Of a DNA stretch of 37,822 nucleotides, positions 20,938 to 32,154 are shown one piece after another. The stretch is taken from the NCBI GenBank assembly GCA_001657295.1, contig LYSW01000024.1, positions 1 through 37,822 of the forward strand, read 5' to 3'. The notes under the pieces were generated by a model. The model had not been told where the DNA came from and searched no databases. It saw only the letters and a program-made list of their open reading frames with translations. Origin of the DNA: Oceanicaulis sp. BBD 1991-10. Its GTDB lineage: Bacteria > Pseudomonadota > Alphaproteobacteria > Caulobacterales > Maricaulaceae. A program made the position numbers and the translations under genes. The number at the start of each line of letters is the position of its first letter. Position 1 is the stretch's first letter.

Positions 20938-21866
20938 ACGATCCCGACCTTAGCGCTCAGGATGCGCTGACCGCCTTCCTGGCGCATCTGGCCGGCGAGC
21001 GCCGGGCGAGCCCGCGCACGGTCGAGGCCTATCAGCGCGACTTGAGTTTCCTGTTTGATTTCCTGATCGGTCATCTGGGCGGCCGGATCACCCTGACCCA
21101 TCTTGCGGCGATGACCAGTGCGGACTGGCGCGCCTGGCTGGCCGGCCGCCGCCGCGAGGGCGTCGGCGCGCGCACGTTGCAGCGCGGCCTGTCCGCGGTG
21201 CGCAGCTTCTTCGCTTACGGCCGCCGGCGCTGGGGGCTGGAGAACGCCGCGCTGAGCCTGGTGGAGGCGCCCAAGGCGCCGCGCCGCCTGCCTCGGCCGG
21301 TCAGCGAAGCCGCCGCGAGCCATTTGATCGAGGAAACCGGCGCCACGGGAGAGCCCGACTGGGTAGCGGCGCGCGACGCAGCGGTCTTCGCGCTGATGTA
21401 TGGCTGCGGTCTGCGTGTCTCCGAAGCCTTGAGCCTTAAGGGGAAAGACCGCGACCTGCCGGCGACGCTGCGGATCACCGGCAAGGGCGGCAAGACCCGC
21501 ATCGTGCCCGTGCTGCCGGCCGTGCGCGAAGCCGTGGCGCGCTACGCCGCGCTTTGCCCCGTCACGCTGGAGACGGGTGAGGCGCTATTTCGCGCCAAGC
21601 GCGGCGGCGCGCTCACCCCGCGCCATGTCCAGGCGGCCATGCAGACGCTGCGCAGCCGGCTCGGATTGCCGCATACGGCGACGCCGCACGCCCTGCGTCA
21701 CGCCTTCGCGACGCACCTGCTCGCCCATGGCGGGGATCTGCGCTCGATCCAGGACTTGCTGGGTCATGCCTCGCTGTCGACGACGCAGGTCTATGCCGAG
21801 GTTGAGGCGGGGGGCTTGAAACGCTTGCACGCCGCCACCCATCCGCGGGCGCGGCGACGCGTCTGA
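20922..21866 (+). CDS. xerC: Tyrosine recombinase XerC
   Basis: Site-specific recombinase that, with XerD, resolves chromosome dimers at dif. The 314-residue product has an N-terminal SAM-like core-binding domain (SPRTVEAYQRDLSFLFDFL, TLQRGLSAVRSFFAYG) and the catalytic domain with Arg165 (GLRVSE), Lys188 (TGKGGK), His256 and Arg259 (HALRH), His282 (LGHAS) and nucleophile Tyr291 (TTQVYAEV). All six catalytic positions are present. The ATG at 20922 lies inside the DUF484 gene. Assignment to XerC rather than XerD rests on the DUF484 neighbour. Confidence 0.93.
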   Translation: MAARLNDPDLSAQDALTAFLAHLAGERRASPRTVEAYQRDLSFLFDFLIGHLGGRITLTHLAAMTSADWRAWLAGRRREGVGARTLQRGLSAVRSFFAYGRRRWGLENAALSLVEAPKAPRRLPRPVSEAAASHLIEETGATGEPDWVAARDAAVFALMYGCGLRVSEALSLKGKDRDLPATLRITGKGGKTRIVPVLPAVREAVARYAALCPVTLETGEALFRAKRGGALTPRHVQAAMQTLRSRLGLPHTATPHALRHAFATHLLAHGGDLRSIQDLLGHASLSTTQVYAEVEAGGLKRLHAATHPRARRRV

Positions 21867-21890
21867 GATCGCGGTCCGAATCGTTTGTCT

Positions 21891-21906
21891 GGCGCCGTTC
21901 GGCGCC
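21891..21906 (+). terminator. Hairpin downstream of xerC
   Basis: GGCGCC, loop GTTC, GGCGCC forms a six-pair GC stem 25 bases after the xerC stop. No T-run follows, so it is at best a weak or Rho-assisted terminator. Confidence 0.35.
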
Positions 21907-21934
21907 CTCCCACCTGCCTGGTCGCGCGTACAGA

Positions 21935-21979
21935 TTGACGGAAACTCCAAATTTAATTACTTTATATAATAAAGTAATT
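21935..21979 (+). promoter_or_regulatory. Promoter and operator of the membrane protein-regulator operon
   Basis: AATTACTTTA (21955-21964) and TAAAGTAATT (21970-21979) are a perfect 10-bp inverted repeat around TATAA, so the whole 25 bases is a strongly AT-rich dyad in GC-rich surroundings. TTGACGG at 21935-21941 is a good -35. The repeat covers the likely -10/start region and ends 1 base before the GGAGG ribosome site (21980-21984). This fits an operator, most simply for the regulator encoded second in the operon. Confidence 0.7.
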
Positions 21980-21989
21980 GGAGGCGTAC

Positions 21990-22610
21990 ATGACTCAAGA
22001 TGAGCTGCAGGCCGATATCGCCTATCTGCGGACCATGGCGGAGGCGGGCGCGGATGCGCCGCCGACCGGCGGGCGTTTCGCCGTGTGGTGGGGCGCGCTC
22101 ACCACTCTGACGCTCACCGCCCACTGGGCGGTCGTCAGCGGCCAATCGCCGTTCGGCTATGACGCGCTTATGCCGCTTTGGCTGGGTTTCGCCGCGATCG
22201 GCGCCATCGGATCGGTGATCCTGGGCCGAACCGTCCGCGGAAAACCAGGCGCCGGCGCCGCCGGCAATCGGATGGCCGTCGCGGTCTGGATCGCGACCGC
22301 CGGCGCCTTGCTCTGCTATTTCGCGACCGTGCTCGCCGGCGTCTCGATCGGACGGCTCGAACTCTCGATGTTCGACACCATTTTGCCGATCGCCCTGCTC
22401 ACCTATGGCGTCGGCTGGCTGAGCAGCGCGCTCATGATGCGCCGCGCTTGGCTGGCCCTGCCGGCCGGCGCTGCGCTCGCGGGCATGGCGGGCAGCCTGC
22501 TCTTCCTCAGCGAGCCGGTCATGTATCTGATCGGCGCGGCGAGCGTGGCGGCCGCCGCCCTGCTTCCCGGCCTCGTCCAGATGATGACCGAACCCCGCGA
22601 CCTGGTCTGA
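21990..22610 (+). CDS. Multi-pass membrane protein, function unknown
   Basis: A 206-residue protein with a short cytosolic N-terminus (MTQDELQADIAYLRTMAEAG) and about six membrane segments: FAVWWGALTTLTLTAHWAVV near 35, PLWLGFAAIGAIGSVIL near 63, MAVAVWIATAGALLCYF near 92, ILPIALLTYGVGWLSSALMM near 125, LPAGAALAGMAGSLLFL near 155 and YLIGAASVAAAALLPGLV near 178. No catalytic motif is visible and I do not recognise a named family. The ATG at 21990 has GGAGG at 5 bases. Its stop overlaps the start of the winged-helix regulator (TGATG), so the two form one functional pair. Confidence 0.8.
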   Translation: MTQDELQADIAYLRTMAEAGADAPPTGGRFAVWWGALTTLTLTAHWAVVSGQSPFGYDALMPLWLGFAAIGAIGSVILGRTVRGKPGAGAAGNRMAVAVWIATAGALLCYFATVLAGVSIGRLELSMFDTILPIALLTYGVGWLSSALMMRRAWLALPAGAALAGMAGSLLFLSEPVMYLIGAASVAAAALLPGLVQMMTEPRDLV

Positions 22611-22927
22611 TGAGCCTGTTTGATTCATCCGGCCTCGATGATGTCATCCACGGCAAGCTGCGGCTCGGGCTCATGGCCTGCCTGTCAGGTCTGGACTCCG
22701 CCACATTCGGCGAGCTCAAGGCTCACACCCTGGCCACCGACGGAAACCTGTCGGCGCAATTGCGCAAGCTGGAGGACGCTGGATATGTCGCCATCGAGAA
22801 GCGATTCGTCGGGCGGCGGCCGCAGACGCGCGCTCGGCTGACCGAAAGCGGCCGGGCGGCCTGGTCGGCTTATCTAGAGCATTTGGACGCGTTGATCGGG
22901 CGTTCGAACCCAGCGCCTCAGGACTAG
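22610..22927 (+). CDS. Winged-helix transcriptional regulator
   Basis: A 105-residue single-domain DNA-binding protein of the MarR/ArsR-like HTH_34 type: LDDVIHGKLRLGLMACLSG, then the recognition region FGELKAHTLATDGNLSAQLR, KLEDAGYVAIEKRFVGRRPQ as the wing, TRARLTESGRAAWSAYLEHLDAL as the C-terminal helix. No metal-binding cysteine cluster is seen, so it probably dimerises through the last helix and senses a ligand or partner. Its start overlaps the stop of the membrane protein. The dyad at 21955-21979 is the obvious candidate target. The stop overlaps that of the converging GNAT gene in CTAG. Confidence 0.85.
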   Translation: MSLFDSSGLDDVIHGKLRLGLMACLSGLDSATFGELKAHTLATDGNLSAQLRKLEDAGYVAIEKRFVGRRPQTRARLTESGRAAWSAYLEHLDALIGRSNPAPQD

Positions 22928-23493
22928 GCCGCCCGGTCTTCGCGGGCGAGGTCGTAACGGATCGCATCTTCGCCCGCGCCGACATCTTCGGTTTCGGAGA
23001 AGCCCGATTTTTCAAGGACGCGCCGCGAGGCGTAAAGATGCGCCTGGGTCACCGCGCGGACCGTTCGCACCCGCGGATCAGTGAAGGCCCAGTCCAACAA
23101 TCCGCCCACAGCTTCAGTGGCCAGGCCCTGCTCGCGGAAGCTGGGGCACATGGCGTAGGCGATTTCAATCTCGCCGGTTGCGTCCGGCGGACCGAAAAAG
23201 CCGCCTGTGCCGACGGCGCGATCGGGTTGACCGGGCGCCCAGCCCATCATGAAGACCCAGCCGCGCCAGCCGGCTTCGTCCGGATGCCGGGCGAGTATCT
23301 CGAGCATTTCGACCATCTTGTGATCTTCGCCCGGAACCGGCGGCCATGCCGCCTCCACCTGGGCGTCGAGCGCCTGAAAGAAGGCTGGACGATCTTCGAC
23401 CTGAAGGCGCGCCAGCTCCGCGTCCAACGCCACCAGACGTAAACGCGGAGTACGCACCTCAATAGGGCCGCTCGCAGCGCGCTCGCGACTCAT
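22924..23493 (-). CDS. GNAT family N-acetyltransferase
   Basis: A 189-residue acetyltransferase of the RimJ/RimL-like branch. It starts with RTPRLRLVALDAELARL, has VGTGGFFGPPDATGEIEIAYAM, then the acetyl-CoA loop SFREQGLATEAVGGLLDWAF (the arginine/glutamine-rich Q/RxxGxG/A segment) and a C-terminal ASRRVLEKSGFSETE. The acceptor (protein N-terminus, small molecule or antibiotic) is unknown. ATG at 23493 with AAGGGAGA upstream. Its stop shares CTAG with the regulator on the other strand. It follows lpdA on the same strand after 114 bases. Confidence 0.87.
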   Translation of the reverse strand: MSRERAASGPIEVRTPRLRLVALDAELARLQVEDRPAFFQALDAQVEAAWPPVPGEDHKMVEMLEILARHPDEAGWRGWVFMMGWAPGQPDRAVGTGGFFGPPDATGEIEIAYAMCPSFREQGLATEAVGGLLDWAFTDPRVRTVRAVTQAHLYASRRVLEKSGFSETEDVGAGEDAIRYDLAREDRAA

Positions 23494-23607
23494 CGCCGGT
23501 CTCCCTTATCCCTCACAGCCCGCGGTTAGCAGAATTCTGTGACGGTTTTTCAGTGTACAGGCATTTAATGCGATCCGCACCGGGCGATCATGTCACGTCT
23601 GCGTGGG

Positions 23608-25011
23608 TCACATCTGCATCGTCCAGCCTTCAACGCCCATGGCGGCCTGACGGACCGCTTCCGACAAAGTCGGGTGGGCGTGGCTGGTGCGCGCGATGTC
23701 TTCGGAGGCGGCGCGGAACTCCATGGCCAGCGCCAGCTCGGCGATCATCTCCCCGGCGCTGGGGCCGATGATGTGCCCGCCCAGCACCTCGTCGGTCTGC
23801 GCATCGGCGAGGATCTTCACAAAGCCGTCGGTCTGATGATTGGTGCGCCCGCGCGAATTCGCCATGAAGGGAAACTTGCCCAGCTTGTAGGCGCGGCCCT
23901 GCTCTTTGAGCTGTTCTTCAGTGGCGCCGACCGAGGCGATCTCCGGATAGGTGTATACGACATTGGGAATGGCGTCGTAATTCACATGCCCGGCCTTGCC
24001 GGCGATGCGCTCGGCGCAGGCCACGCCTTCATCTTCCGCCTTGTGGGCCAGCATCGCGCCCGTGGTGCAGTCGCCGATCACCCAGACCCCGTCCGCAGAC
24101 GTTTTCCAGTGATCGTTGGGAATGAAGCCGCGCGCATCGGTCTCAATGCCGACGGTCTCGAGCCCCAGACCTTCCGTGTAGGGCCGCCGGCCGATGCAGA
24201 CCAGGACGACATCGGCGTCCAGCACTTCTTCCTCGCCGCCCTTGGCCGCTTCGGTGGCGACTTTGAGCGTCTCGCCGGAGGCGTCCACGCTCGTGACCTT
24301 GCGCGACAGCTTGAAGGTCATGCCCTGCTTTTCAAACAGGCGCTTGGCCTGCTTGGAGACCTCCCCGTCCATGCCGGGCAGGACGCGGTCGAGGAATTCC
24401 ACGACGGTCACCTCAGCGCCCAGACGGCGCCAGACCGAGCCCAGCTCCAGCCCGATCACGCCCGCGCCGATCAGCACCAGCCGTTCGGGCACTTCAGACA
24501 GGGCGATCGCCTCGTCGGAGGTGACGACGCGTTTTCCGTCAATCTCGACGCCGGGCAGCGGCGTGACTTCAGAGCCGGTGGCGATGACGATATTCTTCGC
24601 GGCGATCTCGCTTTCGCCGCCGTCCGCATCGGTGACGATCACCTTGCCCTTGCCGGCGATGCGGCCCTTGCCGCGGATATGGTCGACTTTGTTTTTCTTA
24701 AACAGGAATTCAACGCCCTTGGTCAGGCCGTCCACCGCCTCGTCCTTCTGCCCCATCATCTTGTCGAGATGAAGCGTCAGCTCCCCGGTCTCGATGCCCA
24801 TCGCGGCGAAATTCGTCCGCGCCTCCTCATACAGCTCGGAGGCGTGCAGCAGCGCCTTGGACGGGATGCAGCCGACATTCAAACAGGTGCCGCCGAGGGT
24901 TTCGCGCATTTCCACGCAGGCGGTCTTCAGGCCGAGCTGGCCGGCGCGGATCGCGCAATTATAGCCGCCGGGGCCGCCCCCGATGATGACGACGTCATAG
25001 GTTTCGGACAT
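23608..25011 (-). CDS. lpdA: Dihydrolipoyl dehydrogenase (E3)
   Basis: FAD enzyme that reoxidises dihydrolipoamide in 2-oxoglutarate dehydrogenase and related complexes. The 467-residue product has the FAD motif VVIIGGGPGGYNCA at 7-20, redox-active Cys43 and Cys48 in GGTCLNVGCIPSK, the NAD-binding GAGVIGLELGSVWRRLG, and the interface motif HAHPTLSE with His446 and Glu451. The ATG at 25011 gives the standard MSETYDVVIIG start; an in-frame GTG at 25023 adds four residues. It lies near sucAB but is separated from them by three genes, and has its own promoter candidate. Confidence 0.96.
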   Translation of the reverse strand: MSETYDVVIIGGGPGGYNCAIRAGQLGLKTACVEMRETLGGTCLNVGCIPSKALLHASELYEEARTNFAAMGIETGELTLHLDKMMGQKDEAVDGLTKGVEFLFKKNKVDHIRGKGRIAGKGKVIVTDADGGESEIAAKNIVIATGSEVTPLPGVEIDGKRVVTSDEAIALSEVPERLVLIGAGVIGLELGSVWRRLGAEVTVVEFLDRVLPGMDGEVSKQAKRLFEKQGMTFKLSRKVTSVDASGETLKVATEAAKGGEEEVLDADVVLVCIGRRPYTEGLGLETVGIETDARGFIPNDHWKTSADGVWVIGDCTTGAMLAHKAEDEGVACAERIAGKAGHVNYDAIPNVVYTYPEIASVGATEEQLKEQGRAYKLGKFPFMANSRGRTNHQTDGFVKILADAQTDEVLGGHIIGPSAGEMIAELALAMEFRAASEDIARTSHAHPTLSEAVRQAAMGVEGWTMQM

Positions 25012-25071
25012 GGCAAGGATCACCGTATTTCAGGCGCCGGGCAGAGGCCGGCGGGAGGGGTTTGAGCGCAC

Positions 25072-25097
25072 CCTATACCCGCCCGCCGGGGCGTCAA
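25072..25097 (-). promoter_or_regulatory. Predicted lpdA promoter
   Basis: On the minus strand TTGACGC (25091-25097), 11 bases, then GGTATAGG (25072-25079) resembles the Caulobacter-type housekeeping promoter: the -35 is perfect and the -10 matches at 5 of 8. It lies in the 122-base gap before lpdA. Confidence 0.5.
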
Positions 25098-25133
25098 TGC
25101 GGCCTTAGCGGCATATCCGGATTTGCGGGCTTG

Positions 25134-25580
25134 TCAGCGCAAAAAGCCCTTGGCGACTCCGATCCGGCCGACCCACCACAGGCCGATCAGCGACAGGAAT
25201 ATCACCACCGCGAAAATCGCGCCGCTCGTCCCCATCATCTCAAGCGCCGGCGTGAAGGCGTATTGATAGGTCGCGTTGACGACGAACATCACGATACAGG
25301 CCGCAAACATCGGCGCCATGAAGCGGGTCCGCGCAAACATCGCCAGGCTGGCGATGAAGGCGAGGTGCACCGCGACGGTCCAGATCACGACGAACCAGAG
25401 CGGAAAACTGGTGAAATACTCGCGTTGGGCGTCGGTGAAGCTGGCCAGATAGGCTTCAACGCTCAGCTGGGTCATCCAATAATCGAACACGCCCATGAAA
25501 TTCCACAGCGTGGCGATCACCGCCAGGATCCAGAACCAGACCGGTGTTTTCGGCGCCGCGGCCGCTGCCTCGTCTGTCAT
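25134..25580 (-). CDS. Small four-helix membrane protein
   Basis: A 148-residue inner-membrane protein with about four transmembrane helices: PVWFWILAVIATLWNFMGV at 13-31, FPLWFVVIWTVAVHLAFIAS near 60, FMAPMFAACIVMFVVNATYQ near 88, and GAIFAVVIFLSLIGLWWVGR near 120. Related proteins with the WFWI-x-A-x-x-x-LWN-x-MGV opening occur widely in marine bacteria, with no assigned function that I know of. ATG at 25580. It sits between the second membrane protein (32-base gap) and lpdA. Confidence 0.75.
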   Translation of the reverse strand: MTDEAAAAAPKTPVWFWILAVIATLWNFMGVFDYWMTQLSVEAYLASFTDAQREYFTSFPLWFVVIWTVAVHLAFIASLAMFARTRFMAPMFAACIVMFVVNATYQYAFTPALEMMGTSGAIFAVVIFLSLIGLWWVGRIGVAKGFLR

Positions 25581-25612
25581 GATGTCCTCCCCAATTGGTG
25601 TTTGATATCGCC

Positions 25613-26005
25613 TCAGCGCGGCGCGCCGAAGCGGTCGGCCAGATAAGTCGCCGCCGCGATCCCGGCCGCGCCGGCGATCAGCATCCAGAGCGGATGGGGA
25701 ATCGCGAAGGCGTTCGCCACCAAGCCCAGGGCGGTCAGCCCGCCGGGAATCCAGCTGGCCCAGCGCGCCTGCGCGATGCGCCCGCCGGCGATCCCGCCGA
25801 TCAGCGGCCCGAGCGTCCAGGCGGCGACCACGCTGATCTTGGAGCCCAGCGGCATCCGGTCCATGGACACCGCCAAGGTGTCGGGATCAGACAGATTGAT
25901 GTCGCCGGGCGCAGGAAACAGCATATGGCCCAGCGCTTGGATCGCCATGATGACGACGACGCCCAAGACCGCGCCCGCGATCGCGCCCAGAATCTTCCGC
26001 AGCAT
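25613..26005 (-). CDS. Small membrane protein
   Basis: A 130-residue protein with about four hydrophobic segments: ILGAIAGAVLGVVVIMAIQA at 5-24, ISVVAAWTLGPLIGGIAGGR near 57, IPGGLTALGLVANAF near 85 and PLWMLIAGAAGIAAATYLA near 102. A short loop with LFPAPGDINLSDP separates the first two. The ATG at 26005 has GGGGG upstream; a longer upstream reading would add an unconvincing 22-residue leader. Function unknown. It is probably co-transcribed with the neighbouring membrane protein gene. Confidence 0.72.
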   Translation of the reverse strand: MLRKILGAIAGAVLGVVVIMAIQALGHMLFPAPGDINLSDPDTLAVSMDRMPLGSKISVVAAWTLGPLIGGIAGGRIAQARWASWIPGGLTALGLVANAFAIPHPLWMLIAGAAGIAAATYLADRFGAPR

Positions 26006-26114
26006 GTGCGCCACCCCCAAAGTCCTTGGTTGGAGTATGGCTTTGAATGGGCGGAAGGGGAAGGTGGTCAAGAATGACCGCCAGCTCAGCTCGATGCGCC
26101 GCGGCGCTCCGCCG

Positions 26115-26813
26115 TCAATCGCCGTTCGCCAGACGCTCGAGGACCTGTTCGGCCTCCTGAAGCTGGAAATCGCAAAGCTGCGCCAGGTTGGACGCGCCGG
26201 CCAGGGTGACGTTGAGATATTGCTCGAAGGCGTCGTCCTGGGCGATGCGGGCGGCGTCGGCGCCGATGATGTTCACCGTTCGGATGTCGTCTCCGGGCTG
26301 GAGTTCGACATGGGCGTATAAAACCGGCAAGAGCGGCGCGGACACATCTCGGATCGAGCGCCAGTATTCCCTGTTCTGGACCGCCTGCTCGTCATAGCGA
26401 ACCAAGGCGTCGCTCAACGGCTCGGAGCGCAACAAGCCCAGCTCGCCGGACGACACCATCTCAACAAAGGCCGCTGAGCGTCCCGGCGGCGCCCGGCTGG
26501 CGGACAGCGTGATCAGATCGGCCCGAAAACCAGGCGAGGCGGCGTCGCCGGTCCGGATCGCGTCGAGCGCCGTGCGCACGCGCGAGATGGCGTCTCCGAC
26601 GCCTTGATGGACCGAGAGACAGCTCTGCGCCTCCTCGGTGATGGCGTCGAAATCGGCGCCGATCCGCTCGAGATACCGCGCCTCCTGGGCGCGATCGGCG
26701 CGGTGCATCGCCCAATTCTGCGCCTGGAGGCCGAGAAAGACGCCGACCACGACGATGGTGAAATCGAAGGCGTAGTCTCTAAGGGATCGTCTCTGGCCGC
26801 GTCTGCCGATCAT
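26115..26813 (-). CDS. DUF6090-like membrane-anchored protein
   Basis: A 232-residue protein with an N-terminal anchor (YAFDFTIVVVGVFLGLQAQNW, residues 14-34) followed by the helical segment RAQEARYLERIGADFDAITEE. This opening strongly resembles the DUF6090 proteins best known from Bacteroidetes. The rest is helical and soluble, probably periplasmic, with two cysteines (near residues 64 and 216). No enzymatic motif is seen. The ATG at 26813 has GGGGAGG at 8 bases. It lies 99 bases downstream of sucB and upstream of the two membrane proteins. Function unknown. Confidence 0.72.
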   Translation of the reverse strand: MIGRRGQRRSLRDYAFDFTIVVVGVFLGLQAQNWAMHRADRAQEARYLERIGADFDAITEEAQSCLSVHQGVGDAISRVRTALDAIRTGDAASPGFRADLITLSASRAPPGRSAAFVEMVSSGELGLLRSEPLSDALVRYDEQAVQNREYWRSIRDVSAPLLPVLYAHVELQPGDDIRTVNIIGADAARIAQDDAFEQYLNVTLAGASNLAQLCDFQLQEAEQVLERLANGD

Positions 26814-26912
26814 GGAAGGGCCCTCCCCGCCTGCGCTGATGAAGAGCGCTCAGCCGGGCCAAGTCAAGGCGAGCGGACCGGGGCTCTTGACGGCGTTGGC
26901 GGCTGGACGCCC

Positions 26913-28433
26913 TTAGATGTCCAGCATCAGACGTTGCGGGTTTTCCAGGCTTTCCTTCACCCGCACCAGGAAGGTCACGGCCTCCTTGCCGTCCACGATG
27001 CGGTGATCATAGGACAGCGCCAGATACATCATCGGGCGGACCACCACCTGGCCGTTAATGGCGACCGGGCGCTCCTGAATCTTATGCATGCCCAGAATGC
27101 CCGATTGCGGCGCATTGAGGATCGGGCTGGACAAGAGCGAGCCGTAGACCCCGCCATTGGAGATGGTGAAGGTCGCGCCCTGCATCTCCTCCAGGCCCAG
27201 CTTGCCGTCGCGGGCCCGCTTGCCCAGATCCATGATGGATTTTTCAACGCCGGCCAGGGACAGCGCATCGGCGTCGCGCACCACCGGGACGACCAGGCCT
27301 TTCGGCGTGCCGACGGCGACGCCCATGTCGAAATAATTCTTGTAGATGATGTCGGTCCCGTCGATCTCGGCATTGACCGCCGGGATGTCTTTGAGGGCCG
27401 CGACGCAGGCCTTCACGAAAAAGCTCATGAAGCCCAGCTTCACGCCGTGCTTGGCGACGAAGTCGTCCTGGACCTGTTTGCGAAGCGCCATGATCGCGCT
27501 CATGTCCGCTTCATTGTAGGTGGTCAGCATCGCCGCGGTGTTCTGGGCGTCTTTCAGACGCCGGGCGATGGTCTGGCGCAGGCGGGTCATCTTCACCCGC
27601 TCTTCACGCGGCCCCGTCTCGCGCGGCGCGGCCGGCGCCGGCGCCGGCGCGGGGCTCGGCGCAGCGACGCCGGTCGCCGCCGCTCTCAGCGCATCCCCTT
27701 TGGTCACGCGGCCATCCCGGCCGGTGCCGGCGACCTTGCCGAGGTCGAGATTTTGCTCCTCGGCGATGCGGGCGGCGGACGGCATGGCTTTGACCTCACC
27801 AGCGCCGGCGGACGAGGCCGGCGCGGGCGCGTCGGCCTTCGGTGCCGGCGAAGCCGCCGCCGCGCTGGCCTTGATGGTGGCGATGACCTGATCGGGCGTC
27901 ACCGTGTCGCCTTCGGCGACGAGCTGTTCGGAGAGCACGCCGGCGGACGGCGCGGGGACCTCGACGGCGACCTTGTCGGTCTCAATCTCCAGCAGAGCCT
28001 GGTCCTGCTCGACCGCCTCGCCGGGCTGAACCAGCCATTGGCCGACCTGACCTTCCGCGACGCTTTCGCCCATCACCGGGACCTTGGCTTCGACAAGATT
28101 GCCGCCGCCGCCGGTATCCTCGGCCTGGGCCGGCGCCGGTTCCTCGGCTGGAGGCGGCGGCGGCGGGGCTGAGGTCTCGGCCGCCGGCGCTGCGGCGCCG
28201 TCTTCGCCCATCTGCGCCAGGACGGCGCCGATCTCCACCGTGTCGCCTTCGGCCGCGACGATTTTGGTCAGCATGCCGTCATCCTCGGCGCGGACCTCGA
28301 CGGAGACTTTGTCGGTCTCCAGCTCGACGAGGATGTCGTCCTTCTTCACTGCGTCGCCTTCGGACACCTGCCAGGCGCCGACCGTGGCTTCGGTGACGGA
28401 TTCGCCAAGCGTGGGGACGATGATGTCGGTCAT
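26913..28433 (-). CDS. sucB: Dihydrolipoyl succinyltransferase (E2) with two lipoyl domains
   Basis: E2 core of 2-oxoglutarate dehydrogenase: transfers succinyl from lipoamide to CoA. From the ATG at 28433 the 506-residue product has two lipoyl domains, with lipoyl-lysines Lys42 ([11 protein letters not shown]) and Lys154 ([13 protein letters not shown]), separated by a Pro/Ala/Glu linker. A peripheral-subunit-binding domain follows at about 216-250 ([31 protein letters not shown]), then a second Ala/Pro linker and the catalytic domain from about 272, with the active-site His477 and Asp481 in DHRIVDG. Many SucB proteins carry a single lipoyl domain, so this is the longer form. It follows sucA by 41 bases. 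Confidence 0.96.
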   Translation of the reverse strand: MTDIIVPTLGESVTEATVGAWQVSEGDAVKKDDILVELETDKVSVEVRAEDDGMLTKIVAAEGDTVEIGAVLAQMGEDGAAAPAAETSAPPPPPPAEEPAPAQAEDTGGGGNLVEAKVPVMGESVAEGQVGQWLVQPGEAVEQDQALLEIETDKVAVEVPAPSAGVLSEQLVAEGDTVTPDQVIATIKASAAAASPAPKADAPAPASSAGAGEVKAMPSAARIAEEQNLDLGKVAGTGRDGRVTKGDALRAAATGVAAPSPAPAPAPAAPRETGPREERVKMTRLRQTIARRLKDAQNTAAMLTTYNEADMSAIMALRKQVQDDFVAKHGVKLGFMSFFVKACVAALKDIPAVNAEIDGTDIIYKNYFDMGVAVGTPKGLVVPVVRDADALSLAGVEKSIMDLGKRARDGKLGLEEMQGATFTISNGGVYGSLLSSPILNAPQSGILGMHKIQERPVAINGQVVVRPMMYLALSYDHRIVDGKEAVTFLVRVKESLENPQRLMLDI

Positions 28434-28474
28434 GAGGTCAGTCTTTCTTTGGCTCCAAGGCGGGCGCGCGGCGT

Positions 28475-31468
<2,994 letters not shown>

Positions 31469-31491
31469 GGGTCCCACAAAGATGGCGGGGA

Positions 31492-31505
31492 TTAGCGCGC
31501 GCTAA
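31492..31505. repeat. 14-bp palindrome upstream of sucA
   Basis: TTAGCGCGCGCTAA is a perfect palindrome 23 bases before the sucA ATG. It lies where a promoter-proximal operator or a leader hairpin would sit. Confidence 0.4.
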
Positions 31506-31546
31506 CGCGCGCCGTATCGATCTGCTAACATGTATGCGTGTTGGTT

Positions 31547-31581
31547 AAAAAAGAGAAGAGCGGTCGCGGCAAAATGCGACC
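31547..31581 (-). terminator. Terminator of the GAF gene
   Basis: On the minus strand GGTCGC and GCGACC form a six-pair stem around an 8-base loop (31562-31581), followed by a pyrimidine tract ending in TTTTTT. It starts 7 bases after the GAF stop codon. Confidence 0.55.
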
Positions 31582-31587
31582 ATGGTC

Positions 31588-32148
31588 TCAGGATATCGCA
31601 GATAGCGGGGCCGGGGCGGCGGTGTCGCGGTCCATATAGCGTTGCAGGAGCCGCTCTGCGCGGCGCAGCAGCGCACCTTGGGAGTGCAGGGTGATGGCGT
31701 TCATCGCGCAAGCCCCCAAGCTCGCCAGAAGCTCTTTGTCGCGATCGGAAAAGCGGCGCGGCTTGCGATCGATGACGCACAAAGTGCCCAATGCGTAATG
31801 CTCGCTATCGATCAGCGGCGCGCCGGCATAGAAGCGAATGTGCGGATCGCCGGTGACCAGGGGATTGTCTTTGAAGCGGGCATCCTTGGTTGCATCGGGA
31901 ATGACAAACACATCGAACTGACCGATCGCATGCGAGCAGAATGAGACATTCCGAGTGGTTTCGCCCACATCCAGGCCGATGCAGGACTTGAACCATTGGC
32001 GGGCCTCATCAACGAGAGAAATCAAAGATATGGGGGCGTCGAATGCGATCTGAGCCGCTCTGGTGACCGCGTCGAAGGACGGGTGGGGCGGCGTGTCCAG
32101 CAATTCATAGGACCGCAATGCCTGGATGCGGAGTTGGTCATGATTCAT
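31588..32148 (-). CDS. Standalone GAF-domain sensor protein
   Basis: A 186-residue protein consisting of one GAF domain (about 20-165) with the sequence features of the group often fused to histidine kinases or diguanylate cyclases: FDAVTRAAQIAFDAPISLISLVDEARQWFKS, the SFCSHAI segment, RFYAGAPLI and LGTLCVIDRKPR. No output domain is present, so it would need a partner or acts by binding a ligand. ATG at 32148. A hairpin lies directly before the gene (32155-32189). It sits between sucD and sucA on the same strand, but hairpins on both sides suggest separate transcription. Confidence 0.85.
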   Translation of the reverse strand: MNHDQLRIQALRSYELLDTPPHPSFDAVTRAAQIAFDAPISLISLVDEARQWFKSCIGLDVGETTRNVSFCSHAIGQFDVFVIPDATKDARFKDNPLVTGDPHIRFYAGAPLIDSEHYALGTLCVIDRKPRRFSDRDKELLASLGACAMNAITLHSQGALLRRAERLLQRYMDRDTAAPAPLSAIS

Positions 32149-32154
32149 CGCGTG

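Noticed and set aside
22924-22927. Overlapping stop codons in CTAG between the regulator and GNAT genes
   Set aside because: A simple consequence of compact convergent genes; no functional meaning assumed.
23590-25065. 491-codon open frame on plus, antisense to lpdA
   Set aside because: Antisense shadow of the conserved E3 gene with no domain of its own.
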